Source of the DNA: Seminavis robusta
Lineage: Eukaryota > Bacillariophyta > Bacillariophyceae > Naviculales > Naviculaceae
Direction of reading: 5' to 3'
NCBI GenBank assembly: GCA_903772945.1
Contig: CAICTM010000004.1
Coordinates: 124,001-188,000, forward strand
DNA: 64,000 nucleotides
Shown in pieces: positions 53,322 to 62,801 of the stretch (its first letter is position 1; every line of letters begins with the position of its first letter). Below the pieces are notes generated by a model that made no database searches, had not been told where the DNA came from, and worked only from the letters and a program-made list of their open reading frames with translations. Both the position numbers and the translations under genes were made by a program.

Positions 53322-55481
53322 TTAGTCATATCGAGCCACTACACAGCTAATGTCATCCACCTTGCCACCAAGGCCATCTTGAAATTTTGGGTCCCCCCAT
53401 CGTTTGGCCAGCGTAGCATATGGTGTTGGCGCTTTGGAATTCAATGATACTTTTCGAGAACGGTCAGAAACTCGTTTGGCAATTGCTCCGGCCTTTGCTG
53501 GACCAGAATTGACAACCTGTACTAACTCAGAATCTCCAAGGTTGTCGAAGATGCCATCTGATCCCATCAACACAATGTCACCTCGCATTAATTCGAAACT
53601 CAACTTGCGAACATCCCTTGGTCGATCAGGAGAAATGTCAGACAGTTGATAGGGGCAATCAAAGTAGTGGATGATTTCTACTGTCTTTGCCACAATTCTG
53701 TCCCCTCGTATCACAACACAGACAGAGTCACCCAAGTTCACAGCACGAAGAACGCCATCGTCCGTAATGCATGCAACAATGGCAGTTGAAGCACCTGTGG
53801 CTTTCTTATCAGCGATCTCAGCAGCAGCCAGCAGATTGTCTTGCATATCCTTGATGGCCAGCTCCTTGCCATTTCCAACCAATTTTGGCATTTGTCGTGC
53901 TAGCATTTTAGAGTACAGTGGTTTGCCATCCAGCTTGTCAGCTCCTGACACACCATCAAACACCCCAAATGTTCGTCCTTTTGTGAACACAGCATCCTCA
54001 CCACCCCACAAGATCTTGGATGGGTGAGGAAGAACACATGATGCAATGTCAACCTTGATTGGCGTTATCTTCTCCTCAACAATATTCTGCTCCTCAGCAG
54101 CAACTGAGGCCGGTTTGGCTTCAGCAGAGGCTAACCTTTGTTCTTCTGCCACTCTCTTTGCTTCTGCAGCCTCAGCTTTCCTTGCCTCTTGTTCAGCTCT
54201 CTTGGCCTCCGCTGCGGCCTTCCTTTCTTCTTCTGCGATTCTCTTTGCTTCAGCCGCCTCAGCTTTCCTCGCCTCTTGTTCGGCTCTCTTGGCCTCTGCG
54301 GCCGCCTTCCTCTCTTCTGCAGCAATTCTCTTTGCTTCAGCCACCTCGGCTTTCCTCGCCTCTTGTTCAGCTCTCCTTTCCTCGGCTGCCAACATGTCTG
54401 CTTCTGCTTTCTGCTCTGCCTCAGCTTTCCTCACTAACTCCCTCATCTTCCTTTCTTCTTCAGCTTGCTTCTTTGCCTGGGCCTCAGCTTTGGCCTGTTT
54501 CTTTGCCTCAGCTGCCTTTCTCCTGTCCTCTTCTTGCTTAGCCTTTGCTTTAGCCTCTGCCTGCTTCTTTGCCTCAGCAGCCTTTCTCCTGTCCTCTTCT
54601 TGCTTAGCCTTTGCTCGAGCCTTAGCCTGCTTCTTTGCCTCAGCAGCCTTTCTCTTGTCAGCTTCTTGCTTAGCCTTTGATCGAGCCTCCAAAGCCCTTT
54701 TTTCTTCCTGCTTTCGCAACTGCTCCTCCTGTTTTCTCCTTTCCTCCTCCTGTTTTCTCAATTGTTCTTCTTGCTTTCGAACTTTTTCTGCCTCTGCTTT
54801 CACTCTTGCTGCTTCAATCCTCTCTTCTTCTGCTATTCTAGCAGCTTTCTCGCTTTCACTCTCTCCAACATCTGCAAAGAAAGGCTCTGGTTTTTCCACT
54901 TTCTTTTCTGTCATGGACTGAAAGACATTGTCCAAAAAGGGCGTCTTTTTTGGAGCTGGTGCTGCTTCTGAGCGGGTATTGAGAAGCCGAGAGAAGAAGC
55001 CCTGCTTTTCCTCTTGCGCATATTTTTTCTCCAGCATTCCCTTTATCCACTCAGGTTCTTCTTCTTCCTTCAGTAGTTCTTCTGTTTGCTGCCCTTCCCT
55101 CTTCTTGCTGCTTCCTAGCAACTTGCCAACAAGACCTGCCTCCATTTCCTCCTCCTCCATCTTCTCGAAGTATTCTTCTTGCTTGGCTTCAGCTTTTTTC
55201 CTTCGACTAGGTTTTAAGTAGACTGAAGGAAATGTATCTGTGGGTGGTTCCCATCGGCTTTCTCCAGTTTGAGTGTTGAAGTAGTAGACAACACCTGTGG
55301 TCTCTTCGTCCAAATAGGCTGTCCACTCTCCCTCAGTTCCCAGTGGTTCGGGAGCACTGAACAGTGCAGTCGACACCTGGGAAAACCCCTTGGAGATCGA
55401 GGAGGAGGGAGTAAAGGCACCAGATACATGGAAGGAAGAGATCAAGGCCGAGACGGCCAAAAGAGAAAGAGGTGACTTCAT
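53322..55481 (-). CDS. Plastid-type preprotein with WW domain, long coiled coil and PTC7-like PP2C phosphatase
   Basis: 719 residues, one exon. The N-terminus MKSPLSLLAVSALISSFHVSGAF is a signal peptide ending in an SGAF variant of the diatom plastid motif, followed by a Ser/Thr-rich stretch. A WW domain lies at about 52-82 (WTAYLDEETTGVVYYF to SRWEPP: both Trp, the Tyr-Tyr-Phe and the Pro). Residues ~90-460 are a Lys/Glu/Ala/Gln coiled coil built from repeats of the KKQAKAxAKxKQEED and EEERKAAAEAKR types. The C-terminal ~240 residues are a PPM/PP2C phosphatase of the PTC7/azr1 type: FGVFDGVSG (metal-binding Asp), NLGDSV, GDIVLMGSDGIFDNL and KVDDISCVV (last metal Asp). PP2Cs dephosphorylate Ser/Thr with Mn/Mg. 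The WW domain and coil are probably for substrate binding and assembly. The internal repeats have kept frame, so copy number may vary. Confidence 0.88.
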   Translation of the reverse strand: MKSPLSLLAVSALISSFHVSGAFTPSSSISKGFSQVSTALFSAPEPLGTEGEWTAYLDEETTGVVYYFNTQTGESRWEPPTDTFPSVYLKPSRRKKAEAKQEEYFEKMEEEEMEAGLVGKLLGSSKKREGQQTEELLKEEEEPEWIKGMLEKKYAQEEKQGFFSRLLNTRSEAAPAPKKTPFLDNVFQSMTEKKVEKPEPFFADVGESESEKAARIAEEERIEAARVKAEAEKVRKQEEQLRKQEEERRKQEEQLRKQEEKRALEARSKAKQEADKRKAAEAKKQAKARAKAKQEEDRRKAAEAKKQAEAKAKAKQEEDRRKAAEAKKQAKAEAQAKKQAEEERKMRELVRKAEAEQKAEADMLAAEERRAEQEARKAEVAEAKRIAAEERKAAAEAKRAEQEARKAEAAEAKRIAEEERKAAAEAKRAEQEARKAEAAEAKRVAEEQRLASAEAKPASVAAEEQNIVEEKITPIKVDIASCVLPHPSKILWGGEDAVFTKGRTFGVFDGVSGADKLDGKPLYSKMLARQMPKLVGNGKELAIKDMQDNLLAAAEIADKKATGASTAIVACITDDGVLRAVNLGDSVCVVIRGDRIVAKTVEIIHYFDCPYQLSDISPDRPRDVRKLSFELMRGDIVLMGSDGIFDNLGDSELVQVVNSGPAKAGAIAKRVSDRSRKVSLNSKAPTPYATLAKRWGDPKFQDGLGGKVDDISCVVARYD

Positions 55482-56295
55482 GATGACCGGGATATTCGTC
55501 GCCTAAAAAGTTCGGCTCCAAACTATGTTTTGTTGACACCACAGCTAGCGTGCAATTTTAGAGGAGGTTGCTCGATGAGGAAGCGACTGCTTGTACAGGT
55601 ATCCAGCTAAGATAGGTGAGGTGCCAAGATGACTCCGGTCAAAGTCTTCGTTCCTCGAGTTCTGTTGGTCGGCATTGTGCCATTGCCATGGCATTTCGTC
55701 GTATGGGCTCTATGACGTATTGAAGGCCAACGGACTTGGGATCTTTGGATCCCGAACCGACCACAGCTGGTTCGCATTGAGAGCAGGAACGCTGGGTAAA
55801 TATTCCCTCAAGTACCGCAGCGTTCCAGCATGCAAAAGAAACTGGCTGAACTCTGCTTGGACGGACAAACTGATGGGACCACTGGGAAGATGTTTGCGGG
55901 AGCTGCCAAAGCTGCAATCTCACCTCTAACATACTCGTAGTTGCTCAGTATCTGCTTTCGGCTTTTGACTGTCCATGTTTTCCTCTCTTGAGGGCACAGT
56001 CGTACCGGCATGGTCAAGCTGAGATCCAGTAGCCCGAAGATAGCCGCCTTTCACCTCAAGAACGTGACCGGGTTGCATTGAATCCGTTCTCACCCACTCA
56101 GCTGATTGAATCAATTACTAGCTAGCTAACGAGAGCTTGTATCGACCACCGAATCCAGATCATTGAATAGTAATCTCTTTATGAATTATGTAGCCTGTAC
56201 AGGCTTGATTCGATTCTCCTAGCAGCAGGGTTGGTCGGCAGTAGTGTGCTGAACACGAATGATAATCTGATGCGATTTGATGATTGTCGCTCCAT
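55482..56295. other. Intergenic region
   Basis: Promoter side of the PP2C gene and 3' flank of the CDPK gene. ACTAGCTAGCTAACG at about 56117. Frames here are short, without ATG or family features. Confidence 0.4.
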
Positions 56296-58389
56296 TCACA
56301 TCTCCACGAGGTCAGCCACTTCGTCATTGTCATTGTCGTCATCGTCATTGGACATACAGCTGGAGAAACATTTAGTGAGAATTTTGCACCCTTGCGATAC
56401 GACCATAGCACAGACAGACCAGGGAGAACTCACCATGATAGTTTGTTCTCCTTGCATGATATCACCACCAAGGACACTGCTCGGCTCATTGTTGGTCGAA
56501 CAATCCTTGTCATTGGTGACTTCATGAATGTTGTCCATGCTATTGTCGTCGCCCGTTCCCCCCTTTTCCTGGGCCGACAACAAAGCTTCTTTCTCCTCCA
56601 CTTTTTCTTCTTCATCATCATCACTTTGAATCAACCGAACGCCAACCGAGGCGGCACTCTCATCATACATTCGTTCCGTGGTCTCGAGGCTTTTACCCAT
56701 CAAATCCACCTCCTCGTCCTCCTCTTCTTCTTCATCGTTTTGAGGAACCTCCTCCTCTTCAGTGTCCTCGACCCCAATCGAGACACTTTCTGTCGAAGCG
56801 ACTTGAAGAAGCACATCGATCCCAGTGTCCGCCTCTTCCGCTCGTTCAGTGGGCTCATTATTCTGAGTCATGATATTCTTAAAGTCCTCAAACGATATGA
56901 GTCCATCATTGCCACAGTCGACCTGTCGAATGATCTTGTCCGCGACCCTTTCATCTGCCACATTGGACATGGACTCCATGAGGCTCTTGGCGGTGATGTA
57001 TCCAGTGTGATCTGGGTCGTAGTGATCAAAGGCAGCCCGTAGCTTCTTGTCATCCAAGAGTTCACTGGCATTCATGCTAGCAACGACAAACTCGGAGTAG
57101 TCCAAAAAGTTGGATCCGGACAGGTCGCATTGGTCAAAGAGCTCTGCCATTTCCTGATCACTCAGTTCCGAGTTGTTGAACTCTTTGTATTTGCATTGGA
57201 GATCATCCATTGAGAGTTTTCCGTCGCAATCTTGATCAAATCCCCGAAAGATCCGATCGAGCTCTTCCCGTTCGTCTCGTTCCAAGAGCTGCGACGCAAT
57301 AAAGCTGCAAGTGGCCTGCTTGAGCTTGGACGACGAGTTGAATGCCCGCAAGTTGGACAGGGCATCGGCTGCCATGTTGGAGTATTGCTGACGGAAATGA
57401 TCCGATGACTTGCGAATGGCATCGGCAATCCAAGGATGGCGGAGCGCTTCTTCTGCAGAAGGACGTGAGTCTTCCTCATAGGTGAGAAGCTGTCGCACAA
57501 AGTCCTTGGCCTCCTCGGAAATGTGTTCCCATTCGGGATCATCAAATGAGACCTTTCCTTCCATGATGAGCTGACGGACATCTGAATCAAGTTCGGCATC
57601 AAAGGGAGCAAATCCCGCCAGCAAAATGTAGGTAATGATTCCCGCGCTCCATACATCATACTTGGGACCATAGCTGCCCTCCATGACCTCTGGTGCGAGG
57701 TAATGGACTTTTCCCACCAGTTCGGTGATCTTTTGTCCCTCTTGCAACGTGGTTGCCAATCCAAAATCGATAACTTTGAGCTGTTCATAGTCTTTGGATT
57801 CATCCAACATAATGTTCTCCAGATTCAAATCACGATGCACGATGTTGTTCTTGGCCAAGTACTTGAGACAGGAGAGAACTTGCTTGATGAGACGAGCCAC
57901 ATCTTGTTCTGGCAACGTCCCATGCTCATCGAGTTCATCGTACAATTCCCCTCCCCTGGCCAGTTCTTGCACAATGTAGAATTTGTTGTCCACGTCAAAG
58001 AATTCGTACATGCGAATGACATTGGGATTGTCAATCTGCTTGAGGATTTGAAACTCGTTGATGACTTCCTCGTACTCGGCTTCACACATGCGTGTCTTGT
58101 CAATAATCTTGACGGCCCGTTCCGATCCTGTCAATTGGTGTCGACAAACGTAGACTTCCCCGTAGGCGCCCTCCCCCAGCATTTCACAGAGATCGTAGTT
58201 GTCTTCAAAGCGATCCGTTCGTTGTGGGACAAAGTCCTTGGCAGAGCATGTGAAGGATTTGGTTCTTCGAATGACACGCTTCCGGGAGGGACGAGGAGGA
58301 ACTGTGAGAGATCGTTGCAGAGGATTATTGATGGTAACAACATCATGGATGCTGGCCATGACATGTGGGGCTGATAGTTGCTTGTTCAT
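56296..58389 (-). CDS. Calcium-dependent protein kinase (CDPK), variant catalytic loop, long acidic tail
   Basis: 697 residues, one exon. Basic N-terminus without a Gly2 myristoylation site. Kinase domain 65-321: GEGAYGEV (72-79), Lys94 (AVK), HRDLNLEN (185-192), DFG (208-210) and APE (232-234). The catalytic-loop Lys of HRDLK is Asn189. A junction/autoinhibitory helix is followed by four EF-hands with loops at about 385-396, 422-433, 458-469 (last position Ser) and 491-502. After residue 510 comes a CDPK-atypical tail of ~185 residues: Glu/Asp-rich (EEEEEDEEVDL), then a Cys-containing hydrophobic stretch (WSVCAMVVSQGCKILTKCF) that could be palmitoylated or membrane-associated, and an Asp/Asn run. 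The enzyme couples Ca2+ signals to Ser/Thr phosphorylation. The Asn substitution may lower but need not abolish activity. Confidence 0.92.
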   Translation of the reverse strand: MNKQLSAPHVMASIHDVVTINNPLQRSLTVPPRPSRKRVIRRTKSFTCSAKDFVPQRTDRFEDNYDLCEMLGEGAYGEVYVCRHQLTGSERAVKIIDKTRMCEAEYEEVINEFQILKQIDNPNVIRMYEFFDVDNKFYIVQELARGGELYDELDEHGTLPEQDVARLIKQVLSCLKYLAKNNIVHRDLNLENIMLDESKDYEQLKVIDFGLATTLQEGQKITELVGKVHYLAPEVMEGSYGPKYDVWSAGIITYILLAGFAPFDAELDSDVRQLIMEGKVSFDDPEWEHISEEAKDFVRQLLTYEEDSRPSAEEALRHPWIADAIRKSSDHFRQQYSNMAADALSNLRAFNSSSKLKQATCSFIASQLLERDEREELDRIFRGFDQDCDGKLSMDDLQCKYKEFNNSELSDQEMAELFDQCDLSGSNFLDYSEFVVASMNASELLDDKKLRAAFDHYDPDHTGYITAKSLMESMSNVADERVADKIIRQVDCGNDGLISFEDFKNIMTQNNEPTERAEEADTGIDVLLQVASTESVSIGVEDTEEEEVPQNDEEEEEDEEVDLMGKSLETTERMYDESAASVGVRLIQSDDDEEEKVEEKEALLSAQEKGGTGDDNSMDNIHEVTNDKDCSTNNEPSSVLGGDIMQGEQTIMVSSPWSVCAMVVSQGCKILTKCFSSCMSNDDDDNDNDEVADLVEM

Positions 58390-59049
58390 TATATTGTAAT
58401 ATTGTGTTGGCTCTTAGATTGTTCTTTGATGTGTTGTTGTGGCTTCTCTGGTTCTCTTGGACAAAAATTATGGGAGACTTCACAACTGATCCGATCCTGG
58501 GTACTGGTACTGACATCAGGCAGTTCGCACTACTAGGCCTTCGATCTGTGTCCAGAAGCAGGATGCAGGTTCACTCTCAGCTCTCAGCCACATCCAACAA
58601 TCCGCGGTGAGCATTGTTACCCGTACTAGTACCTGGTTTGGCCATCACATACATGGTTTCCAAGCGGCTTCAGCCGATTACTGGGCTTCGCTTTCATTGG
58701 AACACGCTTCCCCTCCCAAGACCAAGCAAAACAACCAATCATTTCCCTCTTCTGTGTTTTTGATTCACGTAAGAATTCTCGTTTAGAATGCCTCGATGAC
58801 TGCAGTAAAACTAAATAATTAATATACACTTACAGAAACAGCATGAGTTGTAAATGTAATTCGAGCATGTGGTCATTACTTCAGTCATTGGACTCTTAAA
58901 GAAGCTTTTTGTCCACACCAAGAACCACCAAGTGTGTCGGTTTGGGTCTTGGGAGGCCATCAATGCATCGTTAAATCGCACCCTATTAATAACAAAAAAC
59001 CTATTTTAATAAAATAAAAATAACAAAGTGGACTCCTCCAATTGCCCCA

Positions 59050-59424
59050 GGACCTCTGTGGAAACGTCATTCGTGGCAAAATACTTAAGAGACGATACAC
59101 GAGGCATAGGAGACGATCGAAATTATTTAAGAGACAAAAGCACGATGTAGTAGGAGACATTCCAATTAGGAGATGATCGTTTCGAAATAGGAGACCATCT
59201 GAACGATTTAAGAGACTATACCATACAGTTGACATGCTACACTTAAGAGACGATCCGTTGAGAATAGGAGACGATCCGTTGAAAATAGGAGACGATTTAA
59301 GAGGAGACGAAAGATAAAAGAGACGATCGGTTTCGTCTCCTATTTTTAGGAGACGAAATCCATGAGACGATCAAAAGGATTTAGGAGACGATCGGTAGCA
59401 CGACTCGAGTTTCCACAGAGGTCC
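59050..59424. mobile_element. 375-bp inverted-repeat element filled with GAGACGATC words
   Basis: Exact 16-bp inverted repeats: GGACCTCTGTGGAAAC at 59050-59065 and its complement at 59409-59424. Between them about fifteen copies of (A/G)GAGACGAT or close variants occur at irregular spacing, mostly preceded by TTTA or AATA. A perfect hairpin (12-bp stem, TTTT loop) lies at 59331-59358. No coding capacity. It could be a MITE-like non-autonomous element. No clear target-site duplication is seen. Confidence 0.55.
59331..59358. repeat. Perfect hairpin inside the GAGACGATC element
   Basis: TTTCGTCTCCTA (59331-59342), TTTT loop, TAGGAGACGAAA (59347-59358). This is the one place where the repeated word occurs in both orientations. 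Confidence 0.9.
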
Positions 59425-60251
59425 AGTGTCCCAGTGAAGAGTGAAGAAGGTGTGTTGGAAAGTGCTTCCACCCCAGTTCATCTCCGAGTCGTACATGCTA
59501 TCCCTGCATCTTGCATCATTGCAAATTGCAAGCCTCCAGCCAGCCTGAAGCTTGTTCCCTGGATCTTGGCGACAGCCTGATGCTTGGTTTACATGTTTAC
59601 ATCCCTTCCAATCCCTTCCGAAGTTACCAGGCCAACAACAGATCCAACCTAGTCAGAGTGGATGACGGACGCTGCTACACGTACCATCCATTGGTGCTGA
59701 TTTCACCATTCTTATCCGATAAACCGGTTGCACTCATCTAGCAGAAGCTGGGTTATTACGGGCGGGCAAGTAGCCAACTGTAACAAGCCAAGTCAAGCAT
59801 GTTTTGTCCACAAAACCAGCTCACGCAATCTTCTGCGTTCTAGTAGGCTTGACGGAACTGTTTGCGCTGTATCTGCACCCGTACGGTTGAGACCAGAGGA
59901 ACGGTTGCTACCACCCTAACGGTAGCATGCTGGCACAGACCAATCAGAACTAAATTTGAAGGACACACGATGCTTGAAGAAATGAATTCTGTACCTTCAA
60001 GTGAGTTTACCGTATGGAACCCTGCCATTACATACAGTAAAGGTATAACCCCTCTAACAAACCAGGAATACAACCGTGTACATGGAGTACCAGGCTCTAC
60101 GTGTTACCCTGTCTTTCCCTTTGTTTTGGGTGTTTCTACCTTTCTCGAACATCCATGTTCCAGCGAACGACTGGCTCGCTCACTGGTATCACCGAACGAT
60201 GGAATCCTGCTTTGAATGGACGAACGGAATCTCCCAGTTGACGGAATCGCA

Positions 60252-60273
60252 GAAGAAGAAGAAGAAGAAGAAG
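60252..60273. repeat. (AAG)n microsatellite
   Basis: Seven uninterrupted GAA/AAG triplets. Confidence 0.85.
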
Positions 60274-60524
60274 TCAATCCAAGCAAAAGATCGCAAGTCC
60301 ACGAAACTCGCTAAGTCCTGACTACTACTACTAGCTAGCTAGCTACTAGTACGTGATCGGCATTGGCAGAGCGGCAAAGACAAAGTCGCTCAGATCACAA
60401 ACAAGATAACAAAACACAACAAGAAAAACCACAAAAAATTCTTAAAACTAAAATGACATATAAAATTTGTTTTTGCTATGCCTACAGCAGGATCGCGCTG
60501 TAGGCTGGAGACCACCAAGGCAGC

Positions 60525-62801
60525 TCAACGCAAGCGTGGGTGGAAGCCGGTGGGCTGATTCTTCTTGTCATGCTTGAACTTGTTGATGATCTGGGTGACC
60601 GTAAGCCACCCGTAGGTGGCATAGATACGGTCGACCGCAGCCCTCCAATCAAGCCCTTGGCCATCAACCGAATCACACATCCCACACATGCTTGCGGGGC
60701 AGAACTTGTCCTTGACGCGGCCGCGCTCACGAGCAGTAAACTCCATGCGGCCTTGTTCCCGTTCAGGCCCTTGATCCACTCGTCCCACAACTCGTAGAGG
60801 TTGAAAGGCTCTTCGAAAGCTGGGCTGGGAGGGTAGCGGGTGTCGGGCCCTTGCGGCAGGAGGACGGGCCAAACGACCAGGACTCCTCGGTGGTGGTGGG
60901 GGAAGTCCTGCGCCACCTGCGCCAGCTGCAGCAGCACACCACCGCCAGCTCCACCACCGCGCCAGCTCCCGCGCACCACCGCCGCCGCCAGCTCCACCGG
61001 CCGCACCAGGAAGAGGAAGCCTTGGAGCACCGTTGCCACCACCCCTCGCGATCAACTGGAAGTGGTTGATCCTCCCAATATTCTTGTTTCACGATGGCAA
61101 TGTTCGTAGAGACATAGCCCCTCAAGGAGCTGATGTCCTGTGCAAGCATCTGCTGGGCCTCCTCGATCGCCTGCTGAGTCCTAGTTGGAGAGCAAGCAAT
61201 TGGTTAGCTGTTCCATGTTGACACACCAGGAGCACCTCCAACAAGGGCTCAGCACCAGCTTGGACCTGGGCGGTGGGAACAACTCAGTAATGTGCAATGC
61301 ATTGGCTACCTTGTAGATTGTCAGAGGGATCTTGCCACTGGGTTGTAGTCGGCCCCAGGATCCTCATCCAAATTGGTTCGAAGCTGGGCATACTCGTCTG
61401 GATGCGTTGCGAATCTCAGCCGTCATCATATGCTCCAAGCCAGGTTCCATCGCAGCCCAAAGCAAGGCTGGACCAAGCACCATGGCGATGTTGTTGCTTG
61501 GGTCGTCAGCGAAGAAGTCACAGATCTTCGGACAAACGTGCTCACCGATGAACCCATGTCAACACCGCTGTCAGCCTTGATGCTGTACTTGACGGGACCA
61601 CAACAGCGAGCGTTCCAGCAACCTTGCGTCGGTGGGAAGCTGCTCCAAGTTGATGTAAACATGGACGATGTGTCCATTTTTCTCTCCCTTCCAGCGACCA
61701 CGAGTCTCATTCTCGTCCTGGGTAATCCCACACTCAGCAGCGTAGGTTGGAGGCAGCTTGCGCACACTGTGGGTACCGAGGCTACCCTGGACTTGAGCGG
61801 CAAGCTCCACGAACTCAGGGTCCTTCCAAGCCTTCTTCAAAGCCCGTTGGTACCAGGCGTTGACTCGGTCAGGCTCCGTCTCAATCGTCGTCTCATCGAG
61901 CTCTTCGTCGTTGTCCAGAGCTTCGATGGCGGCCAGGAACGCTTCTTCATCGTCGACACGGTAATGGCCAAACAGAAACTTGGGATCACCGTGTCCCCTC
62001 TCAAGACGAGTCTCGATCCAAATAGCCAAGGCAATCAGGACGCAAAAGTCAGGGTCAGCGGCACCCAGCAGGATTTGGTTCGGGCAAGCACGCTCCTCCT
62101 GGACATTCTTGCTCCAGGATACCTTGGTTTCAAGAGCGAAGTTTGGAAACTTGGAGTGGCTGCGCAGATCCAAAGTCTCCATGTTGGTCAAATCATCAGT
62201 GCGGCCAATCAAGTGAAACTGAAGCTTCAACATGGTTGGGATCTTGATCGTCGTGTCAATATTCGCTCCTCCATCGCGTTCCACAATGTGAATGGTCTTG
62301 CGGAATTCCCGGATCTTCAAATCCCTCTTGACATTGGATTTCCTGCCCTGCTTCCTGACCTCAGCCTTCTTCACAGCCTTGATCACTTCATTGACAATCC
62401 TGGATCGAGTGGGATTCCCAACATTGGGACCAACAGCCCATGATGCATGGCGGTTCGGATGGAAGTGGCTGATGGCCTTCTTGTATTGTTCAAGAGTGGT
62501 AGATCTCTTGTGGGTGGGGCGGTCATTGGGCCCTGGGTTGATCTTTCCATAGGCAAGGAAGTTGAGGAACTGGGCGACATCAGTAGGGGTAATTTCTAAT
62601 AACTCCTCCTGAAGAAAAATGAAGAAGGGCGACCATGGTGTGAGCGAGCGGCAGAGTGAAATTGTGGAGCGATTTGGCGAAGAAGCGACATACCTGTGTA
62701 AAGTTCTTCTTGTTATTATAGTGACGACCATGCTTCCAACCCATAAACCTGGCAACGGCCGGCCGGTACTGCTGATCAAGTGACTTGCGCTTCCTCGCCA
62801 T
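60525..62801 (-). mobile_element. Crypton-type DNA transposon, tyrosine recombinase gene, decayed in its 3' half
   Basis: The recombinase begins at 62801 (MARKRKSLDQQYRPAVARF). Exon 62801-62694 splices through an 85-bp intron (GTATGT...CTTCAG, phase 0) to 62608 (EELLEITPTDVAQFLNFL), running to a stop at 61571. The catalytic tyrosine-recombinase motifs are visible: GTHSVRK (His-x-x-Arg) and VHVYIN with the nucleophile Tyr. C-terminal Crypton sequence then continues in other frames: a CGPVKYSIKAD stretch near 61600, a helical LAQDISSLRGY region near 61100, and a final TARERGRVKDKF ... VTQIINKFKHDKKN domain ending HPRLR at 60525. So the copy is full length but has lost its single reading frame after the catalytic core by at least two indels. 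Cryptons transpose by site-specific recombination without terminal inverted repeats. The GGGGA-rich linker (about 60900-61010) is GC-rich unlike the surroundings. Confidence 0.75.

Larger units (their letters stand above)
58390..60524. other. Repeat-containing intergenic region
   Basis: No gene supported. Holds the inverted-repeat GAGACGATC element (59050-59424), an AT-rich block at 58980-59030, an (AAG)n run at 60252-60273 and CTAGCTAGCTAGCTACTAG at about 60331-60349. Confidence 0.5.

Noticed and set aside
54046-54921. 291-codon plus-strand frame rich in Ser/Ala/Phe/Leu
   Set aside because: Exact antisense of the coiled-coil repeat of the PP2C gene; stays open because of the biased codons.
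55629-55929. Short frames between the PP2C and CDPK genes
   Set aside because: Either no ATG or fewer than 30 codons from an ATG; no recognisable motif.
56284-57042. 252-codon plus-strand frame
   Set aside because: Antisense of the acidic tail and EF-hands of the CDPK.
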